From NCBI RefSeq assembly GCF_003933245.1, contig NZ_QUSX01000003.1, positions 62,001 to 126,000 of the forward strand: a stretch of 64,000 nucleotides of DNA, in the 5' to 3' direction. The notes under the pieces are model-generated. The model saw only the letters and a program-made list of their open reading frames with translations, searched no databases and was not told the origin of the DNA. This stretch comes from Maribacter algicola (lineage in GTDB: Bacteria > Bacteroidota > Bacteroidia > Flavobacteriales > Flavobacteriaceae). The position numbers were made by a program, and so were the translations under genes. Below, in pieces: positions 54,686 to 62,972 of this stretch. Every line of letters starts with the position of its first letter. The first letter of the stretch is position 1.

Positions 54686-55957
54686 TCAAGTGTTTTTTAA
54701 TATGCCCTCCTTGAGTATCTGTCCAAATCTGTACATATCCTCATACGAACAATAAAATGGCGCCGGTGCCAAACGGATCACATTGGGCTCGCGCCAATCC
54801 ACAATCACCCCATTTTCCATGAGGAAGTCAAACAAGGCCCTGCCTTGACCGTGCAAGAAAACGGAAAGTTGGCAACCCCTATCCTTTGGGGTAATGATTT
54901 CAAAACTACTATCCACCTCCTTGTCAATTTCCCTCAGCACAAATTCCAAATATCCCGTGAGCGACTTCTGTTTTTCGATCAGGGCGGGCATACCCACCTC
55001 CTCAAAAAGCTCCAATGACGCAAGGTAAGGCGCCATGGACAATACCGCAGGATTACTAACCTGCCAAGCATCCGCGTTTGGCATGGGTTCAAAGTGGGGC
55101 TTCATTAAAAACCGCTCCGCCTTTTTGGTTCCCCACCAACCCTCGAACCTGGGAATATCTTTCTTGTCCAAATATCTTTCGTGAATAAATATCCCCGATG
55201 CATTTCCCGGACCGCTGTTCATATACTTATAACTACACCATGCGGCAAAATCGGCATTCCAATCATGCAGTTTGAGTTCCACATTTCCTACGGCATGCGC
55301 CAAATCCCAGCCAACATTGGCACCTACTTTTTTTCCGGCCTTGGTAATCGCCTCCATGTCCATCACCTGACCGTTGTAATAATTGACCCCTCCAATGAGC
55401 ACCAAGGCGAGCTCGTCCCCTACTTCATCGATTTTGGCCAGAATATCCTCGGTCCGCCAAAAATGCTCGCCATCCCGCTTTTTTACCTCAACAATGGCAT
55501 CTTCTACATCAAAACCGTGAAAGCGCACCTGACTTTGAAGCATGTATTGATCGCTGGGGAAAGCCTTTTCCTCGCAGAGTATTTTATATCTATTTTTTGT
55601 TGGGGTATAGAACGATACCATGAGAAAGTGTAGGTTTACGCTCAAGGTGTTCATAACAGTAACCTCTTCGGGTTTTGCGCCTACAACTTTTGCCAACGGG
55701 GGAATTAAACGTTCGTGATAGTCCCACCAAGGCTTATCGGCATAAAAATGGCCCTCTACGCCCAACTCGGCCCAGTCCGTCATGATATTATCCACAAAAG
55801 CTTTTGCCCTTTTTGGCTGGAGCCCTAGGGAATTTCCCGTAAAATAAATGACCTCTTGGCCATTTACTTTTGGATAGACAAACTCTTCCCGATACTTGGC
55901 CAACGCATCATTTTTATCCATTTCTTGGGAAAATTCCAAGGTGTTTCTAAACTCCAT
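54686..55957 (-). CDS. kynU: Kynureninase
   Basis: KynU is a PLP enzyme that cleaves (3-hydroxy)kynurenine to (3-hydroxy)anthranilate and alanine. The 423-residue protein has the N-terminal VIYFTGNSLGLQP motif, VMNTLSVNLHFLM, GWDLAHAVGNVEL with the PLP-pairing aspartate, and the Schiff-base Lys244 in AWCSYKYMNSGPG. RLAPAPFY near the C terminus is also typical. It pairs functionally with kmo at 29128-30483, although they are 24 kb apart. The MFS gene follows 8 bp downstream. Confidence 0.96.
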   Translation of the reverse strand: MEFRNTLEFSQEMDKNDALAKYREEFVYPKVNGQEVIYFTGNSLGLQPKRAKAFVDNIMTDWAELGVEGHFYADKPWWDYHERLIPPLAKVVGAKPEEVTVMNTLSVNLHFLMVSFYTPTKNRYKILCEEKAFPSDQYMLQSQVRFHGFDVEDAIVEVKKRDGEHFWRTEDILAKIDEVGDELALVLIGGVNYYNGQVMDMEAITKAGKKVGANVGWDLAHAVGNVELKLHDWNADFAAWCSYKYMNSGPGNASGIFIHERYLDKKDIPRFEGWWGTKKAERFLMKPHFEPMPNADAWQVSNPAVLSMAPYLASLELFEEVGMPALIEKQKSLTGYLEFVLREIDKEVDSSFEIITPKDRGCQLSVFLHGQGRALFDFLMENGVIVDWREPNVIRLAPAPFYCSYEDMYRFGQILKEGILKNT

Positions 55958-56103
55958 ACTTCAATTTTTATAATAATAAACCCTTCCTTAAATTGGGTGT
56001 AATTGGATTTGCAAGAAAAGGTGGAAACCCAAGATTGTAAATCGTTTCCATCTTGTAAAAGTAGTTATATACGAACAAAGGAAAACCATGGGCACGATCA
56101 GAT

Positions 56104-56598
56104 TTAAGACTTAGGATCATTCGCTAACCGCATTTCCACGATATGCTTTTTGAAACCCACTTTTTCATAGGCCGATAAGGCCGGTTCATTATCGTCGTAG
56201 ACGGTTAACCTAATTTCGGTAAGTCCCTTGGACAATACCCAACTTTTAAGCCCCTCGATAATTTTCCCGTTGACACCCTTGCCCCTAAATTCGGGAAGGG
56301 TGTACATAAAACCCAAATAACCATAATGCGTATGGTCCAAGTAATGGCGGGCCTCTTTGATAAGGGCGTATCCACTGGCAACTACCTGTGTTCCGGAACA
56401 GACGACGAGCACTTGGGCATTATCGGAAGTTATCAACCCCGCAAGATCGTAATAGTTGACTTTGCCCTTTCGAATGGTTGGATCCATGGGACGTTCCGCC
56501 AAAATGATTTCCTGTTCAAATTTTAAAAGTATGGGCAGGTCCTCGATTACCGCTTCCCGAATTTCAATTCCGTTATCCATGTTACCATTTTCCATCAT
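56104..56598 (-). CDS. GNAT-family N-acetyltransferase
   Basis: This 164-residue protein has the GNAT fold: IEIREAVIEDLPILLKFEQE at the N terminus, YGYLGFMYTLPEFRGKGVNG as motif A, where R-G-K-G-V-N-G binds acetyl-CoA, and a C-terminal YDDNEPALSAYEKVGF as motif B. The substrate is not predictable. Starts at 56598, 56595 or 56580 are all in frame; the last leaves the whole domain intact. It is divergent from the O-methyltransferase gene, with only 43 bp between. Confidence 0.85.
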   Translation of the reverse strand: MMENGNMDNGIEIREAVIEDLPILLKFEQEIILAERPMDPTIRKGKVNYYDLAGLITSDNAQVLVVCSGTQVVASGYALIKEARHYLDHTHYGYLGFMYTLPEFRGKGVNGKIIEGLKSWVLSKGLTEIRLTVYDDNEPALSAYEKVGFKKHIVEMRLANDPKS

Positions 56599-56620
56599 TT
56601 AAAAATAATGCTTAAAAAGC

Positions 56621-56628
56621 TATTTTTG
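56621..56628 (+). promoter_or_regulatory. -7 box for the O-methyltransferase gene
   Basis: TATTTTTG matches TAnnTTTG 13 nt before the ATG at 56642. The predicted transcript starts about 7 nt before the start codon and would be nearly leaderless. Confidence 0.5.
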
Positions 56629-56641
56629 TAAAAAGATTTTC

Positions 56642-57283
56642 ATGCATTTTTTATCGCAGGTACTGGAAGATTACTTGACCGAACACTCCCAAGAAGAACC
56701 TGAAGTTCTAAAGGAACTTACCCGGGAAACCCACCTCAAAGTTATTCAGCCAAGAATGTTGACGGGCCGTTTTCAGGGAAGGGTACTAAGCGTTCTATCT
56801 AAAATTATAAATCCCAAATTTATTCTAGAAATAGGTACCTACACGGGATATTCCGCAATATGTCTGGCCGAAGGACTGCGGGCCGACGGCGCGTTGCATA
56901 CCATTGACATCAATCCGGAATTACAGGATATGCAGCGTACTTATTTCGATAAAAGTGGCTATGGGGAACATATACACCAGCATGTTGGGGATGCCCTTGA
57001 CATTATTCCCCATCTGGATTTTACGTTCGATCTGGTATTCATCGATGCCGAGAAAAAACAGTACGACAACTATTTGGAGGCAGTGCTTCCCAAAACAAGG
57101 GCTGGAAGTGTTATTCTATCTGATAATGTGTTGTGGTCCGGCAAGGTCGTGGAGCCCTTGGATAAAAATGACAAAGCCACTAAAGTTTTATTGGATTACA
57201 ACAAAAAATTGAGTAACCACCCTAAACTGGATACCGTATTATTGCCCATTAGGGACGGTTTGACTTTAAGTAGGGTAAAATAA
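56642..57283 (+). CDS. SAM-dependent O-methyltransferase
   Basis: This 213-residue enzyme belongs to the cation-dependent O-methyltransferase family 3 (catechol/caffeoyl-CoA type). The SAM motif is ILEIGTYTGYSAICLAEGL, followed by the acidic ALHTIDINPE. Metal-binding residues are in VFIDAEKKQYDNYLEA and the DNVLWSGKV motif. Many relatives methylate catechols; its true substrate is unknown. Its last 35 bp overlap the convergent PAP2 gene, the longest gene overlap in the window. Confidence 0.9.
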   Translation: MHFLSQVLEDYLTEHSQEEPEVLKELTRETHLKVIQPRMLTGRFQGRVLSVLSKIINPKFILEIGTYTGYSAICLAEGLRADGALHTIDINPELQDMQRTYFDKSGYGEHIHQHVGDALDIIPHLDFTFDLVFIDAEKKQYDNYLEAVLPKTRAGSVILSDNVLWSGKVVEPLDKNDKATKVLLDYNKKLSNHPKLDTVLLPIRDGLTLSRVK

Positions 57284-57821
57284 GGTTTGAATGTAATGCC
57301 TGGAATATCCAAGCCGAAAGTAGTCCAAACAAGGCCCCCACGAGGATATCTGAGGGATAGTGTACCCCCAAATAGATACGGCTTGCAATAAAAAAGAGTG
57401 GCCATATGTAGCATATCCAAATCCACCGGAAACGTTGCCTCAAAGAAAAATAAAGGAAAGTTGTCACCGAAAAGGACATAGCCGCATGTCCAGAAAAAAA
57501 ACTATAGCTCGAAGGGTTTGCCAAAACCCGTATGAGGGATTTGATTGCTTCATCATTATTGGGCCGTAACCGTTCAAAAAACAATTTGGTCAGGTTGGAA
57601 AAGGTCTCCACGAACAAAACCATGATGCCAAGAACGAATAACAATCCTAGTGCTTCCCTCCAAGGTCTTGATTTAAGGATCAAAGTTAAAAAGAGTAAGA
57701 AAAGAGGAATCCAAGGTGGATATTTCGTGACGGTTTGCCAGAAAGTATCGTATGGGTCCGCACCCAGATTATTGAAGAATATCAAAATTTTCTGGTCCCA
57801 TTCCAAAAGTAGGTCCCACAT
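57249..57821 (-). CDS. PAP2-family phosphatase
   Basis: This 190-residue membrane protein has the three motifs of type 2 phosphatidic acid phosphatases: KLFFERLRP (KX6RP), SFFSGHA (PSGH type) and SRIYLGVHYPSD (SRX5HX3D). Four to six membrane helices surround them. Substrates of this family include undecaprenyl pyrophosphate, phosphatidate and lipid A phosphate. It lies 12 bp after tatA on the same strand, so both are probably in one transcript. Confidence 0.92.
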   Translation of the reverse strand: MWDLLLEWDQKILIFFNNLGADPYDTFWQTVTKYPPWIPLFLLFLTLILKSRPWREALGLLFVLGIMVLFVETFSNLTKLFFERLRPNNDEAIKSLIRVLANPSSYSFFSGHAAMSFSVTTFLYFSLRQRFRWIWICYIWPLFFIASRIYLGVHYPSDILVGALFGLLSAWIFQALHSNLILPYLKSNRP

Positions 57822-57833
57822 AATTAGGTTTCC

Positions 57834-58172
57834 TTACTTTCTTTTAATGGTACCGGATATATCCCCTATTTTCTTGCCAACCTCACCAAACTCCTTTTTA
57901 ATGTCTTTGGTGATACCGGAATCTATACTACTCTTTACATCATCGATATCCTTTTGAATATCCGTGATGACACTGGTGTCTATTCCCTGCTTATCGGCAC
58001 TGCGCTGTATTTCCCTTTTGATATCATCCGTGGCATCTCTCAATTGTCTCATGCCCTTACCCAATCCCTTGGCGATACCAGGAATTTTATCTGCCCCAAA
58101 AACCATCACCACTATAAATAGGATGAAGAATATTTCGGCACCACTTATGAATAAAAAATGTATTGAAATCAT
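57834..58172 (-). CDS. tatA: Sec-independent translocase TatA/TatB-type protein
   Basis: This 112-residue protein has one N-terminal membrane helix (about 9-25, SGAEIFFILFIVVMVFG), the hinge and amphipathic helix typical of TatA (ADKIPGIAKGLGKGMRQLRD), and a long charged tail. The family forms the pore of the twin-arginine pathway for folded proteins. The tail (KKEFGEVGKKIGDISGTIKR) is coiled and longer than in many TatA. tatC is not in the window. PAP2 follows 12 bp downstream. Confidence 0.9.
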   Translation of the reverse strand: MISIHFLFISGAEIFFILFIVVMVFGADKIPGIAKGLGKGMRQLRDATDDIKREIQRSADKQGIDTSVITDIQKDIDDVKSSIDSGITKDIKKEFGEVGKKIGDISGTIKRK

Positions 58173-58205
58173 ACTACAAATATAATCAAGTTTGGATGCG
58201 CAATA

Positions 58206-58235
58206 AAAAAGCCCTGTTCTTTAACAGGGCTTTTT
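58206..58235 (-). terminator. Strong intrinsic terminator after the M1 peptidase gene
   Basis: AAAAAGCCCTGTT (58206-58218) and AACAGGGCTTTTT (58223-58235) form a 13-bp perfect stem with a 4-nt loop. On the minus strand it continues with T residues. It separates the M1 peptidase gene from tatA. Confidence 0.92.
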
Positions 58236-58250
58236 CAAAATAAATCTTGA

Positions 58251-60572
58251 TTATTTTCCTTTGATGTTTTCCTTGAACTTGTCAAAGTCGTTTTGTTCCT
58301 CTTTTTTAGGCCAAGAATTGTTGGTAGTGTCTATATCCGCTGTTTCCATTTTTGGATCCACAACGATACCAGTTAACTCTGTAGAAGAAGAAACTACAAT
58401 GCTCACCTCGTCATCGTTCTTTCTCCAGATTTCCGCAGGATAGGTGATGTTTTGTGTAGTACCATCGGCATAGGTATACTCCACGATCAAGGGCATGGGG
58501 ATGCCTCCTGGCTTATCATAGGTAATCTCATAAAAATATTTTGGCTCTTTCACGGCCGCCCTTTCTTCAGCGGTCATATTGTCCATCATAAATTCCTTGA
58601 GTGTTTGCGAACTTTCGGAGGGCGATTTTCCTTTCAGATTAGGGTCAAAGTCCTCGCTGTCTTCTTCGGCCAGATAAACCATGGGTGGCAAATCTGCCTC
58701 CGTGATGTTGCGGGCGGCCATATATTCCTGCATTTTCTTGGTGGGTTTGTCCGTCACGTAGTATTTCTTGATACCTTTTACACCAATGTCCACATAATCC
58801 GTGGTATAAAACCATCCTCTCCAAAAATAATCCAAGTCCACGGCGGAGGCATCTTCCATCGTCCTGAAGAAATCCTCTGGGGTTGGGTGCTTGAACATCC
58901 ATCTTTGGGCGTAGGTCTTGAAAGCATGGTCGAACAATTCCCTTCCCATCACGGTTTCCCTCAGGATATTCAACGCTGTAGCTGGTTTTGCATAGGCATT
59001 TGGACCTAACTGGTATACGTTCTCCGGATTGGACATGATGGGCGAAATGGTACTTTGGTCCCCACTCATATAAGGAACTATCTTCGCCGGGTCGCCCCTT
59101 CTAGAAGGGTATTTATCGTTGGGAGCGATGGCTTCAGGAAACGCTTCCCCAAATTCCTGTTCTGCCATGTACTGCATAAATGTATCAAGACCTTCGTCCA
59201 TCCAGCCCCACTGACGCTCATCGGAGTTCACGATCATGGGGAAAAAGTTATGTCCTACCTCATGGATAATTACGCTCATCATCCCGTATTTCACCCTATC
59301 CGAATAGGTACCGTCCTCATTGGGCCTACCGTAGTTCCAGCAAATCATGGGATACTCCATTCCTTGATTCTTAGCATGAACGGAGATGGCCTTGGGATAG
59401 GGATAATCAAACGTGTGTGCGGAATAAGACCTCAACGTATGGGCAACCACCTTGGTGGAATAATCCTCCCATAACGGGTTTCCCTCCTTTGGATACATGG
59501 AAACCGCCATCACGTCCCTATTTCCTATTTTGACAGCTTGCATATCCAAAATGAACTTTCGGGAAGTTGCAAAAGCGAAGTCACGAACGTTTTCAGCCTT
59601 AAGCTTCCATGTCTTAGTCTTATTTGAAAAGCCCTTTTCTGCGGCTTCCACCTCTTCCTGTGTTACAATGATTACGGGCTTATCATAGGATTTTGTTGCC
59701 TTCTCATAACGCTGCATCATTTCTTTGGAATAGACCTCCTTTCGATTCTGGAGTACTCCGGTACCGTCCAGAATATGATCTGCGGGTACGGTAATATCTA
59801 CCTCATAATTCCCAAAGGTAAGGGCGAATTCGCCACTACCCCAGAACTGATGGTTCTGCCATCCCTCCACATCACTATATACGGCCATTCTTGGAAAAAA
59901 CTGGGCAATTACATAGGCACGATTACCATCCTTTGGAAAATATTCATAGCCTGAACGAGCACGGTTAACGGTATGGTCTGGAATGTTGTAGTTCCACTTA
60001 ACGGAAAAGGTATATTGCTCTCCACTTTTTAATGGTGTTGGAATATCCACGCGCATCATTGTAAAATTGATGGTATATGGCAATGCTTTTCCAGAAGCAT
60101 CCTTCACATAATCGATATTGAAACCACCGTCAAAAGGCTCTCCCATATATTTCGAGGCAAAACCATCCGGTTGCTCTGCCAAGGGTACGCCCCCACCGTT
60201 TCTCAAAGGTGCCTTTGAATCCTTGGCACGTACATTCTGGTCCAACTGCAACCATAAATACTCCAAATCATCCGGAGAGTTATTGGTATAGGTGATAGTT
60301 TCCTCGCCAAAAATCTTGGCATTCTTATCGTCCAAGGTAATATCCATTACATAATCCGCCTGTTGCTGATAATAATCCGGACCAGGTGCACCCGATGCCG
60401 AGCGATAGGTATTAGGGGTCGCAAATTCCTCATACAATTGCTTGAATTTGCTCTGATTGTAGTGGCCTGGCTCCCTTTTCTGTTGTGCTTCCTCCTGTGC
60501 AAAGGATATAGCACCCACAAAAAATAAAAGCGAGGCAAAAGTGTGCTTGAATATTCTCATTTTAATGTTCAT
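58251..60572 (-). CDS. M1-family zinc metallopeptidase
   Basis: This 773-residue secreted peptidase has a signal peptide (RIFKHTFASLLFFVGAISFA, then Q; ATG at 60572 or 60560). The zinc site is HEVGH at 437-441 with Glu460 after 18 residues (WMDEGLDTF), the gluzincin HEXXH-X18-E pattern. The exopeptidase motif is present as KNQGMEYPMI, a GMEY variant of GAMEN. It is probably a periplasmic or outer-membrane aminopeptidase for peptide use. It ends with a strong terminator. The DUF6702 gene lies 48 bp upstream on the same strand. Confidence 0.93.
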   Translation of the reverse strand: MNIKMRIFKHTFASLLFFVGAISFAQEEAQQKREPGHYNQSKFKQLYEEFATPNTYRSASGAPGPDYYQQQADYVMDITLDDKNAKIFGEETITYTNNSPDDLEYLWLQLDQNVRAKDSKAPLRNGGGVPLAEQPDGFASKYMGEPFDGGFNIDYVKDASGKALPYTINFTMMRVDIPTPLKSGEQYTFSVKWNYNIPDHTVNRARSGYEYFPKDGNRAYVIAQFFPRMAVYSDVEGWQNHQFWGSGEFALTFGNYEVDITVPADHILDGTGVLQNRKEVYSKEMMQRYEKATKSYDKPVIIVTQEEVEAAEKGFSNKTKTWKLKAENVRDFAFATSRKFILDMQAVKIGNRDVMAVSMYPKEGNPLWEDYSTKVVAHTLRSYSAHTFDYPYPKAISVHAKNQGMEYPMICWNYGRPNEDGTYSDRVKYGMMSVIIHEVGHNFFPMIVNSDERQWGWMDEGLDTFMQYMAEQEFGEAFPEAIAPNDKYPSRRGDPAKIVPYMSGDQSTISPIMSNPENVYQLGPNAYAKPATALNILRETVMGRELFDHAFKTYAQRWMFKHPTPEDFFRTMEDASAVDLDYFWRGWFYTTDYVDIGVKGIKKYYVTDKPTKKMQEYMAARNITEADLPPMVYLAEEDSEDFDPNLKGKSPSESSQTLKEFMMDNMTAEERAAVKEPKYFYEITYDKPGGIPMPLIVEYTYADGTTQNITYPAEIWRKNDDEVSIVVSSSTELTGIVVDPKMETADIDTTNNSWPKKEEQNDFDKFKENIKGK

Positions 60573-60620
60573 TTTAGTGCGCGGGAAATTAAAGTTTTTT
60601 AAAGAATTTCTTAACGTACG

Positions 60621-61127
60621 TTACAAATTTAACATTCCTTTAGTATCGGATTTCACGAGGACAAAACTCTTTTTTTGGCCTTTGATCTTAAAGTGGACCA
60701 CGTTTTGTTGATCATCGAACAAATCCGTTAGCACCTCATTGGTAATAGCAATGCTGGAAACTTCCGGGAGGTTGATTTTGGGGACCTCTATATAACAGAT
60801 GACCATATCCGTATCATACTTCTTGCCCAAAAAGGTATAATCTACCTTTTTGCCATCTATTTCAACGATAAATTTGGAACGCAGATATTTTTCCAAATAC
60901 TCTAGGTCCAATTCGGACTCCGATTTAGTACCCAATTTTGAAGCAATCCCGTATCGCTCTTTCAAAACTGCGTTCATATCGTCCAAAAAAACACGGGTTA
61001 TGATTTGTAGGGCATCCTCCTTTTCCGAATAACCAACGTTGGTGACGCTAATATAAAATTTATGAGCCGCCGTAAAGGCGAACAAGAGCAACAGTACCAG
61101 GAACAGCCCCTTTTTTAGATGTTTCAT
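60621..61127 (-). CDS. DUF6702 family protein
   Basis: This 168-residue protein has an N-terminal hydrophobic segment (about 7-20, signal or anchor) followed at once by the family-typical AHKFYISVTNVGYSEKEDAL (about 21-40). The rest forms strands and helices, such as LQIITRVFLDDMNAVL. DUF6702 genes are common in Bacteroidota next to M1 peptidase and CarboxypepD_reg genes, as here. The function is unknown; the mature protein is periplasmic. Confidence 0.85.
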   Translation of the reverse strand: MKHLKKGLFLVLLLLFAFTAAHKFYISVTNVGYSEKEDALQIITRVFLDDMNAVLKERYGIASKLGTKSESELDLEYLEKYLRSKFIVEIDGKKVDYTFLGKKYDTDMVICYIEVPKINLPEVSSIAITNEVLTDLFDDQQNVVHFKIKGQKKSFVLVKSDTKGMLNL

Positions 61128-61174
61128 TTTTTTTATTTAGTCATTCCTGTACAAACGATATGCCAATAATCCTG

Positions 61175-61948
61175 CTAGTCCAATCCATTGTTCTTTCTAT
61201 AAACCAAACTTCTCCGCTCAAGATATTCCCAAATCCGAATCAGGTCATGGGTATCCACCACCGCTTGAAAGGCGGAATCCACCTCACAAAAATAGAAAAA
61301 GTCATCGGTCCTTTCCTTGGGAATTTTCAGTTCCGTTTGGTAGAGCGAATCCGCATAAAATTCACGGACTCGTCCTGTCCGGTCATACAAATTATCGCGC
61401 GCTACCCGCTTTTTCAGCATTTTGGTCCTTCCGGATATTCCATTCAAAATGGGGTTCAAAGGTATACCAATGCTTCCCGAGGTGGCCTCGTACAATTCCC
61501 GCTCCGCCTTGGTAGGAACCTTTACGTAAGCGTTTGGCAGTCCCAAGGTGGAAGCGGTTACTACGGGCTCCGTATTTAAAATTTTCAGGTCCTTGGAAAT
61601 ATCCCCGGATAGGTTATACGGGGTGACGACCACCTCGTCCAATTCTTCCAAGGCCTCGTCCAAGGGCACTTCAATGGTTGAGCTTGCAAAAATGGCGGGC
61701 GTGACCACAATGTGCTTTTTCTTGAACTGCACGGCCGAAAAAATCAGGGTATCGTTCAAGTGCACCGGAATACTAAAAAAGCCATTGATATCCGTAATAC
61801 CGGCCTTTTGTGTGGTGATGTTCAACACATGGGTAGCCGCCACGTCACCGTCCTTGCTTGTGACCCTACCTTCTAAATTTTTGGTTTTCCCGGTTTGCGA
61901 AAAAACCAAAACGGGAAAAATGAAGCATAAAAGGAATTTACTCCTCAT
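61175..61948 (-). CDS. CarboxypepD_reg-only protein (second of pair)
   Basis: This 257-residue protein has a signal peptide (MRSKFLLCFIFPVLVFSQ), a carboxypeptidase-regulatory-like domain (about 25-100, LEGRVTSKDGDVAATHVLNI) and the SusC-type linker ELDEVVVTPYN near residue 105. No TonB plug or barrel follows, only a C-terminal helix-rich part of about 150 residues. Its start overlaps the previous gene by 11 bp, so the two paralogous proteins are translationally coupled and may work as a pair. Confidence 0.82.
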   Translation of the reverse strand: MRSKFLLCFIFPVLVFSQTGKTKNLEGRVTSKDGDVAATHVLNITTQKAGITDINGFFSIPVHLNDTLIFSAVQFKKKHIVVTPAIFASSTIEVPLDEALEELDEVVVTPYNLSGDISKDLKILNTEPVVTASTLGLPNAYVKVPTKAERELYEATSGSIGIPLNPILNGISGRTKMLKKRVARDNLYDRTGRVREFYADSLYQTELKIPKERTDDFFYFCEVDSAFQAVVDTHDLIRIWEYLERRSLVYRKNNGLD

Positions 61949-62681
61949 TCAAGGTTTCTCGGAAAGATTTACTCAGATTCACCAGGGAATCGATCAATTG
62001 AAATTCATTCTCTTTACGTAACAGGGACCTTGCCGGTAATTTTTGGTCGCAATAGGTCAAAAAAGGTTCTATCTGGCTTTGTTGCAATTGAAGGTCCTCT
62101 ATAAAAAAACGATTGTCATAAACCCTTCTAAGGACATCGCTTACCGCTACCTGCGGACCTTCGTCCGGGGCATCTGCCTTGGCCTTGAAGATGGCCTTAA
62201 AGATGTTCACAAAGTTAAGTCCGTCCTGCATGCCACGGTCCGTTTGGGAAAGGGCGATATTTTCAACTTCCGTGCCCCTGTCAATTTCATATTCCACCTC
62301 TTTGAACTCCTCGTTCCGCAATTGCAAAAAGCGCTCCTCGTTTTCGGGGGTGACGACCACTTCGTCCAATTCTGTAATCTTCTCGTTTACCGATACGATT
62401 ATCCTGTTTTTCTCCAGGATTTCTGGCGTAATTTTCACTATCTGGTATTGGTAGTTCACGGCCGTAAATACAAGCTCGTCCCCTTCCTTTACGCGAATGG
62501 CAAACTCGCCGTCCTCATCCGTCTCCGTGGCCTCTTCGCTGGTAGAGTTGATCACATATTCGTTGGGAACATCCACGTTTTTATACAAAACATGTCCGTA
62601 AATAAGTCTTCTCCCATCATCCTGGGCGTACAAAAAAAAGGTGAAAAGAAACAAAACCGATGCTAGTAAGTTCTTGGCCAT
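61938..62681 (-). CDS. CarboxypepD_reg-only protein (first of pair)
   Basis: This 247-residue protein starts at the ATG at 62681, which gives the signal peptide MAKNLLASVLFLFTFFLYAQ; an upstream frame to 62807 would bury it. A carboxypeptidase-regulatory-like domain (about 25-100, LIYGHVLYKNVDVPNEYVIN) is followed by ELDEVVVTPENEER and a C-terminal helical part with SDVLRRVYDNRFFIEDLQL. It shares layout and linker with the next gene, which it overlaps by 11 bp. A promoter box lies at 62703-62710, beside a GTACGTAC inverted repeat. Confidence 0.82.
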   Translation of the reverse strand: MAKNLLASVLFLFTFFLYAQDDGRRLIYGHVLYKNVDVPNEYVINSTSEEATETDEDGEFAIRVKEGDELVFTAVNYQYQIVKITPEILEKNRIIVSVNEKITELDEVVVTPENEERFLQLRNEEFKEVEYEIDRGTEVENIALSQTDRGMQDGLNFVNIFKAIFKAKADAPDEGPQVAVSDVLRRVYDNRFFIEDLQLQQSQIEPFLTYCDQKLPARSLLRKENEFQLIDSLVNLSKSFRETLNEE

Positions 62682-62702
62682 AATGTATTTGTATGAACTT
62701 GA

Positions 62703-62710
62703 CAAAGATA
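62703..62710 (-). promoter_or_regulatory. -7 box for the CarboxypepD_reg pair
   Basis: The minus strand reads TATCTTTG (TAnnTTTG), 22 nt before the ATG at 62681. The inverted repeat at 62735-62804 lies just upstream, where an activator or repressor could act. Confidence 0.5.
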
Positions 62711-62734
62711 GGCAAGTCCTATTTAGTGAAGATA

Positions 62735-62804
62735 AAGTACGTACATGTACCGATTTTAAAAAAAATCCGACAAATAAACTTTTGTTAATTTCTTGTACGT
62801 ACTT
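62735..62804. promoter_or_regulatory. Inverted-repeat operator candidate (GTACGTAC)
   Basis: AAGTACGTACA (62735-62745) and TGTACGTACTT (62794-62804) are perfect reverse complements with 48 bp between their inner ends; each arm also contains the self-complementary core GTACGTAC. They sit in the 291-bp divergent spacer between 62681 and 62973. Confidence 0.5.
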
Positions 62805-62931
62805 CAAAACACGTATTCAAGATGGTGCACTCTAAGAGTTTACTACACTCATTTCAACCGATTTAACATACATTTTGTCCTAAAGAGCTATCATTTTAAC
62901 GCTAAAAAAAGGTTTGGCCTATAGATAATCC

Positions 62932-62939
62932 TATTTTTG
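62932..62939 (+). promoter_or_regulatory. -7 box for the 3'-truncated secreted protein gene
   Basis: TATTTTTG matches TAnnTTTG 33 nt before the ATG at 62973. A TTTG at 62913-62916 is 15 nt upstream, shorter than the normal 19-21 nt spacing. Confidence 0.45.
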
Positions 62940-62972
62940 TTTTCCCACTATTTTCAAGTCAAATAGCACTAT

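Noticed and set aside
58452..59009. 185-codon frame opposite the M1 peptidase
   Set aside because: It is a shadow of a well-supported metallopeptidase with an intact zinc motif.
62682..62807. Upstream extension of the first CarboxypepD_reg gene
   Set aside because: It would hide the signal peptide beginning at 62681 and cross the promoter box and inverted repeat.
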